Source of the DNA: Patiria pectinifera
Lineage: Eukaryota > Echinodermata > Asteroidea > Valvatida > Asterinidae
Length of the DNA stretch: 64,000 bases
Direction of reading: 5' to 3'
Assembly: GCA_029964075.1 (NCBI GenBank)
Contig: CM057136.1
Location: 7,068,001-7,132,000, forward strand
The position numbers and the translations under genes were made by a program. Within the stretch, counting starts at the first letter, position 1; each line of letters starts with the position of its first letter. This document shows positions 59,132 through 64,000 of the stretch, one piece after another. The notes beneath the pieces are model-generated. The model saw nothing but the letters and a program-made list of their open reading frames with translations. It was not told the origin of the DNA and searched no databases.

Positions 59132-59318
59132 TCAAGAGTATTCGGGATCTAGGAAGAACGATGGGTCACCGCGGTACAATCCATGGTCCCGCAAGACTTT
59201 TGACTTGCTCTGGTGGTCTCGCAGGGCGTCGCTGTGCAGTTGGGTTCTTTCGCCGTCCTCCATTCGCTTGATCATGTCGTTGTGCCAGCGTCGCTCCTGC
59301 AGTAAACGCTGTAGTTGC
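59132..59318 (-). CDS. 3'-terminal exon of an unrecognised protein with a helical, charged C-terminus
   Basis: Acceptor TTTTTCCTCCAG at 59319-59330 (read on minus), then one base completing a codon and 61 codons to a stop. The product begins QLQRLLQERRWHNDMIKRM and ends GDPSFFLDPEYS; it is rich in R, E, Q and H, as in a coiled coil, and GC-richer than its surroundings. A possible upstream exon with donor at about 60658 (ACTG/GTGAGT) would join in phase, but its own acceptor is weak. I do not recognise the family. The gene runs leftward, opposite to the transporters. Confidence 0.55.
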
Positions 59319-59465
59319 CTGGAGGAAAAACAAGATGAACAAAATGTAGCAGAGAGTCGGGTTACTTTAAAAAGAATTGAGATGACTTCCTCATGGGAGA
59401 CAATGTGTACATATTTTCTTAAGGTCAGTTTTATCCCATCCTTTTCAATTTCCTTTCTTGTAATA

Positions 59466-59758
59466 CAGGGCGAGTATAAAAAAACAGGAAACCCAAAGGT
59501 TAGGACCATTAATTTTGCTTGAAGTTCTGCACGCAGCACTTTCAAAATCTAGGATATAAAATCCAATTAATAAGCTTTCTTTTAGTACAAAAATTATTCA
59601 AATCACTCGTGTACTTTTCAAAGTACGGAAGTTTAAAAACAAACACCGTTTCTGTCCACAGATCACCAAAAAAGGTAAGGGTTCTTTCAGCAAAACGAAA
59701 ACAATTCACACACATCCCTATGTGATTTGTTTTCGTTTTGCTGAAAGAACACTTACAC
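59466..59758. mobile_element. Tc1/mariner-type fold-back MITE, right part missing
   Basis: CAGGGCGAGT preceded by TA, then the left arm and the hairpin centre (AAACAATTCACACACATCC ... TTCGTTTTGCTGAAAG); it breaks off before the right arm is complete. Confidence 0.7.
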
Positions 59759-59862
59759 TTAAAGGGAAAGGGTGTTGACTTGGCAACACTGGCGTTTGGG
59801 CTATTAAGTTGGTTTTTATATATCTCACATGCATCATTGATTGAGCGTCCATGTTTAAAAAA

Positions 59863-60453
59863 CACTCAACCAAAAAAGAAAGTCCCCCCTTAATACTTTT
59901 TAGTCTAACTCAAAAACTACTGGGCACATCTTGCTCAAATTACAACTGATCAGCCATGGGCGGATCCAGGGGGGGGGGGCCAAAGGGGGCCATGCCCCCC
60001 CCCCCCCCAAAAAACGAAACCAATTTTTTTTTATGTGACGTCGCAATAAAGGCAGGCAATGAGTACACCACCATCTTTTCCTCAAAAAAACATTGGTAAA
60101 AGTGGTCAAAAATAGCCTCAGATCACACCACAGAGCATCTAGAATCCAAAAAAATTGTGGGGCCCTTAAGCGGGCCCCGAACCCCACGCTGTAATTTTTT
60201 GACCCACTTTTTGGGGGGACCAAATTTTTTTTTGGCCCCCAAAAAAATTGTCTTCTGGATCCGCCCTTGCTGATCAGTACAGAAAGTCCTTAGCAATCCA
60301 GCCATACTCACTGTTTTGGGCCAATAAAGATTATGGCTGCACTGCTAAGGAATTTCTGTACTGATTAGTCGGTATTTGAGCAAGAGGTGCTCAGTAGTTT
60401 TTGAGTTAGACAAAAAGGTATTGGAAGGGGGGACTTTCTTTTTGGTTGAGTGT
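59863..60453. mobile_element. Fold-back element interrupted by a hAT MITE
   Basis: The left arm starts CACTCAACCAAAAAAGAAAG and the right arm ends CTTTCTTTTTGGTTGAGTG. The arms remain complementary past AACTCAAAAACTACTGGGC to ACTGATCAG, where the next element is inserted. The right half contains its own inner inverted pair (AGTCCTTAGCAATCCAGCC). Confidence 0.8.
59954..60269. mobile_element. hAT MITE (GGGCGGATCC family), nested
   Basis: Same family as 53564-53875. Perfect 8-bp target duplication CTGATCAG (59946-59953 and 60270-60277), itself a palindrome inside the fold-back arms. Confidence 0.9.
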
Positions 60454-62037
60454 ATTATCAAGGGGCAACATCTCATTAAAACTTGCTAAGAACATAATTG
60501 TGATTAAGGCATGTGCCCAGATGATGAGTTAGTATTACCATTTGAAGCCCACAAGAAAGATGATTGGTGTGGAAGCGAGATGACAGAAATAACCGAGTCA
60601 ACAAAAAATAATAGCAATAATATCAAAGTAGAAATAAGATTATGAAATGAGCACTCACCAGTGGCTGTGATGCAAAAAGCAGAAGTTGTGAAATGATAGT
60701 GCAGACTTGTGGAGTGTTTTGCGAAAAATGTGACCCTACAAACCACCGTCGTGGCATGGTTTATTAAACCATTGATTTGTTTTATTTTAGGTTTGATGTG
60801 GGGAAAATATTAAGCACAGATCTGACACAAGTGGAGTGTACTGCAATGAGTAGAATCTCTCAGGCCAGAAACTACAGAAGAATGAATGCATAGTTTATTG
60901 CTCTTCAATTATAAAAACAGCCTTCACCGCTTTTTTATAAAGTTATGAAAATTTTTAATGTTTGTCAAACATCAGCATTTAACGACTTGCATGATTTGTG
61001 TACTACCTCTAACCACCAAATTAAACAGAAATTAAAAAATACGTTAGCATTCTCTTTTAGTGTAATATTTCAAATATTACACAATATTTAAAATCTCCCT
61101 TATGAACAAGTGGAGACTGGCGAACTGGAGTTTATAAAAAAATGAGAGATGGAAACCACACATAGAGTATAAAATATATTTCATGAACAATAATCTGTAC
61201 AATATATATCACTGAAAAACTAAATGCAACTTAAAATGTATAAAAACAAAGGACAGCCTATATTATTTCTTGCATTGATTATATTTTAGTTAGATTCGTG
61301 GTCTTCTTGAAAATACCTATCATAACTTCAAGCTTGCGTTCAGAATGTTTTTACTGAATAGCAAGTTTTTATGTTAAAAGGCAGGGAAAAACTACTGAAC
61401 TTGTACTTCAGTTTTCCAGTCATCTGATGGCTTCAAAACAAGCTGATTGATTTCTGTAGATACACCAGTTTCATTTGCTGCTCATGAATTTTAACCGCAA
61501 ATTTGAAATCGACAATTGAAATTGACAATCAACATTTTATAAAATCAAGCGTGCAGCCAAGTTTCCATACCTGCTAAAAAAAAGCCACCCAAAATCAATT
61601 AGATTTAAAATGGCATTGTGACATAATTGAATAATTATATGCAATTTTTATCTCATAAAACAAATATGGGTCATTCTATAAATTTGGGTCCCCTTTTTCC
61701 TGTCTCTGTTACATCTGGGCATGGTTTTATAAGTCTGATGCACTCCTTAACCCTAATGCGCCTATCAAATACCCCCAGGTCTGATGTCCGACGTTTTTCA
61801 TGCCCCAGGGTGGGGATTTTGGTCACTCAAATTACATTGTTAACATTGGTGTACTACATGGAAAGGCAATTGAGTGCGAACCACATATGTATGTTGGGGC
61901 ATGGTCAGGGATTGTCACTTAAATTTTGCCCGAGGGTGGGGATTTTGTCGCTTCAAACGTGACAATCAACACGTCTTGGGTGGGGCAGCCCTGGGGTGGT
62001 GGGGAAACAATTGATAGGAACATAACTTAACCTTACC
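60454..62037. other. Gene-free stretch, presumably an intron or spacer of the minus-strand gene(s)
   Basis: AT-rich. The only weak gene-like signal is GTGAGT on the minus strand at about 60657, preceded by a short open stretch. A motif CCCCAGGGTGGGGATTTTGG recurs at 61803 and 61929 in slightly changed form. Confidence 0.35.
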
Positions 62038-62300
62038 CATGGGCGTCGCCAGGATTTTTTCTAGAGGGGGGCAAAAAAAATTTTTGCCCAAAAATGCTTG
62101 TATTTCTCAACACATTCTCGATTTATCAGTTTTAGAGGGGGGCAGGGACATTTTGCCCCCCCTCCCACCTCATTAAATTTACACCACTTTGTCTTCGCGC
62201 TTCTTTTTCTTTCCTTTTTTTCTTTTTTTTGTTTCGTCTTTTTTTGTTTTTTTTTGCTTTTCCAGGGGCAAGTGCCCCCTGCCCCCTCGCGACGCCCATG
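62038..62300. mobile_element. hAT MITE (CATGGGCGTCG family)
   Basis: CATGGGCGTCGC / GCGACGCCCATG ends with perfect 8-bp duplication ACCTTACC (62030-62037 and 62301-62308). Interior is T-rich. Confidence 0.9.
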
Positions 62301-62609
62301 ACCTTACCTAAAACTACAAAATACTGCTTAAGTTAAGTAAACTGTAGTATGCACTACTTCAGGGTATAAGTGGTACTTCACCCAAATGAACTCTTTGGGT
62401 TATAGTCCCTAGGAGTGGCAATGAATAGGAAAGTATCTACCAAACCAATAAAAAAATGTATGAAATCATTCTTACTAAAGCAGGAACAGGAAAATGCCAC
62501 ACCTTGGACCCTATTAAATGTATAACAGAGGACTATTGAGGTCAATGTATCTGATTGGGCCCTACTTTTTGATATCATTGCTTTCTGAAGAGGCATGAGT
62601 TTAAAGCTC

Positions 62610-62615
62610 TTTATT
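62610..62615 (-). terminator. Poly(A) signal for the minus-strand exon at 62677
   Basis: AATAAA on the minus strand, about 62 bases after the stop codon. Confidence 0.45.
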
Positions 62616-62676
62616 CCACATGTGATTTTAATTTTAGGGTTTGTGAAAGTTTTTTGTAGATGATCTCACAACAGTG

Positions 62677-62743
62677 TTACATCTCCACCGTTAGTGTTTT
62701 GTTCCCTTGCTGGTAATGGTACGTCTTTTTACTTGACTTGGAC
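62677..62743 (-). CDS. Candidate 3'-terminal exon, unknown protein
   Basis: On the minus strand a pyrimidine tract of about 40 bases ending CTGCTGTAG (62744 upward) precedes 67 bases that encode SKSSKKTYHYQQGNKTLTVEM and a stop, with AATAAA soon after. The exon starts with one base completing a codon, the same phase as the exon at 59132, so the two could be alternative last exons of one gene. No family recognised. The evidence is the splice and poly(A) context only. Confidence 0.4.
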
Positions 62744-63178
62744 CTACAGCAGAGGAAAGAAATAGAAGAGGAAAAGAAAGAAGGAAATGTGGGTGTGTCA
62801 CTGTGTGCATCCGGGATGCAGTGAGGGAGGGGGGGGGACTTAAAGTATGAAAGCATGTGGGCGGCCATGATGGGGGTGCACAACAGTTGGAGTGATTTAC
62901 AATGCCAAAAAGCTGCCATTAAACGGTGCAACTTGGGTGAACTATGCACAAGCGAGAGGTATACATGGAACAACCAATTTTAACTTTGAAAATCCTGTTT
63001 TTATTTGTCTGTTATTTTTGGACATTTTGTCCTCGCATCCCCTTTCCCCATTGTAGTACCCACCTCCAATAAAGTAAACAGACACCATTTTCAAAAAAAA
63101 AAATCTTTGCCGATTCAAGGAACAACGATACAATAAATGTGAAGCAGGTTGTTAAAAAACTAAAAAGCCAACAGTTCA

Positions 63179-63434
63179 GGCCAAAAAGAAAAAATAGTTC
63201 TGCTTCCATTACATGGCATTTGAAAATAGTGTAGGTATATATAGGTAGGAATTTTTTTGTTTTTGCCAATTTTTTTTGTGTACGATCATATGGAGGCGTC
63301 TGCGTGAAGTCAAGAGTCAAAGGTAGAAATTGATGGTTTTGGGCGGTTTTTTGTGTCATTGTTCCCATAAGGGTAGGGGCTGTCAGAATAGGGTAGGTAG
63401 GGAAACCGGAAGCAGAATTGTTTTTCTTTTGGCC
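63179..63434. mobile_element. GGCC-end MITE (TCTGCTTCC family)
   Basis: GGCCAAAAAGAAAAAATAG then TTCTGCTTCC at the left; GGAAGCAGAATTGTTTTTC and a closing GGCC at the right; TCA on both sides. Partner of 41979-42244. Confidence 0.85.
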
Positions 63435-63584
63435 TCAGCTCAGTAAATGAGAAAGTGTGGAAATGCAGCTTTATTTTTCTTGACGCAAAGTTGAAAGCCC
63501 CCCCCCCCCCTCCAAAATGTTAATTAATACCGGTACGTTTTGACTTGCACCCTCTTGTTAATTGCTCCCAAGTTTGTCACATGG

Positions 63585-63864
63585 GAAAAATAATACACAT
63601 TCACAGATAGTATGCAATCGATCGCAAACTAAATTAAATTCATTCATTTGGGAGAGTATTGGGGAAAAAAACCTTTTTTTCCGCCGCGATGGGCCTATTC
63701 ATCGCGAGGAATCGATGGTAATTTTTTTCTTGGAAATGACAGCACACTATGCGCATTGATTTCACAGGATGCTTGATCCTATTACTTATTTACAATCGGG
63801 AAGGATAAATTATGGCAGTTTAGCTTTGGAATGTTTGAAAATGGGGTCCATAATTTGCCTTTAA
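63585..63864 (+). mobile_element. Diverged TTAA-family MITE (copy H)
   Basis: Keeps the order CAATCGATCGCAAAC, A-rich, palindrome, TTCTTGGAAATGACAGC, ACAGGATGCTT and a closing CCTTTAA. The core at 63681-63710 has entirely different arms (CGCGATG / CATCGCG) yet still pairs. Confidence 0.6.
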
Positions 63865-64000
63865 AATAGGATTTACATCTTTTTTCTTTATGAGGAACCT
63901 ATGTTTCTAGGCTAGGTATTCACATTTGGGTGGACAGACAAAAATGATTAAGTGTGATTTGCAAATGATGATTAAAATAAAAAAAAAAACAATGATGATG

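Noticed and set aside
60653-60727. Minus-strand exon feeding the terminal exon at 59318
   Set aside because: The donor GTGAGT and the phase fit, but the acceptor (TTTGTAG) lacks a pyrimidine tract and the peptide is not recognisable, so it is not listed as a feature.

Overview
The window is eukaryotic nuclear DNA: long AT-rich introns with GT-AG junctions, AATAAA signals, a tRNA-derived SINE with recognisable pol III boxes, LINE remnants and a very dense load of short inverted-repeat transposons. The single-exon rhodopsin-type receptors, the SINE type and the frequent TACATGTA, AGGCCTA and long G/C runs fit a marine invertebrate deuterostome. An echinoderm such as a sea star is my best guess, inferred from style and not proven.

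The main content is a head-to-tail tandem duplication on the + strand. Copy 1 (about 7195-35330) and copy 2 (about 38360-56690) each carry an intact eight-exon gene for a proton-coupled peptide/histidine transporter of the SLC15A4 (PHT1) type: 10372-30804 (587 aa) and 39182-50660 (585 aa). Exons 1-7 have identical lengths and phases in both. Copy 1 has an 11.3 kb intron 5 (1.8 kb in copy 2) that contains a complete antisense GPCR gene (21253-22296), a decayed LINE, an 85-bp minisatellite and a pair of roughly 700-bp direct repeats around them. A second single-exon GPCR lies at the left edge (33-1019). At the right, two short minus-strand terminal exons (59132-59318 and 62677-62743), each with a good acceptor and a poly(A) signal, point to one or two unrecognised genes that start further right.

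Most of the remaining sequence is transposon-derived. Many elements can be bounded to the base by target-site duplications: hAT type (8 bp), Tc1/mariner type (TA), Harbinger type with GGCC ends (3 bp), a TTAA family, one with 9-bp and one with 6-bp duplications. Because the locus is duplicated, several insertions in one copy face an empty site in the other. The most unusual signal is the TTAA family's central 28-bp palindrome, whose arms vary between copies in a compensatory way.

The two transporters would act in endolysosomal membranes (both end in acidic dileucine-like motifs). The GPCRs are unrelated to them functionally as far as the sequence shows.
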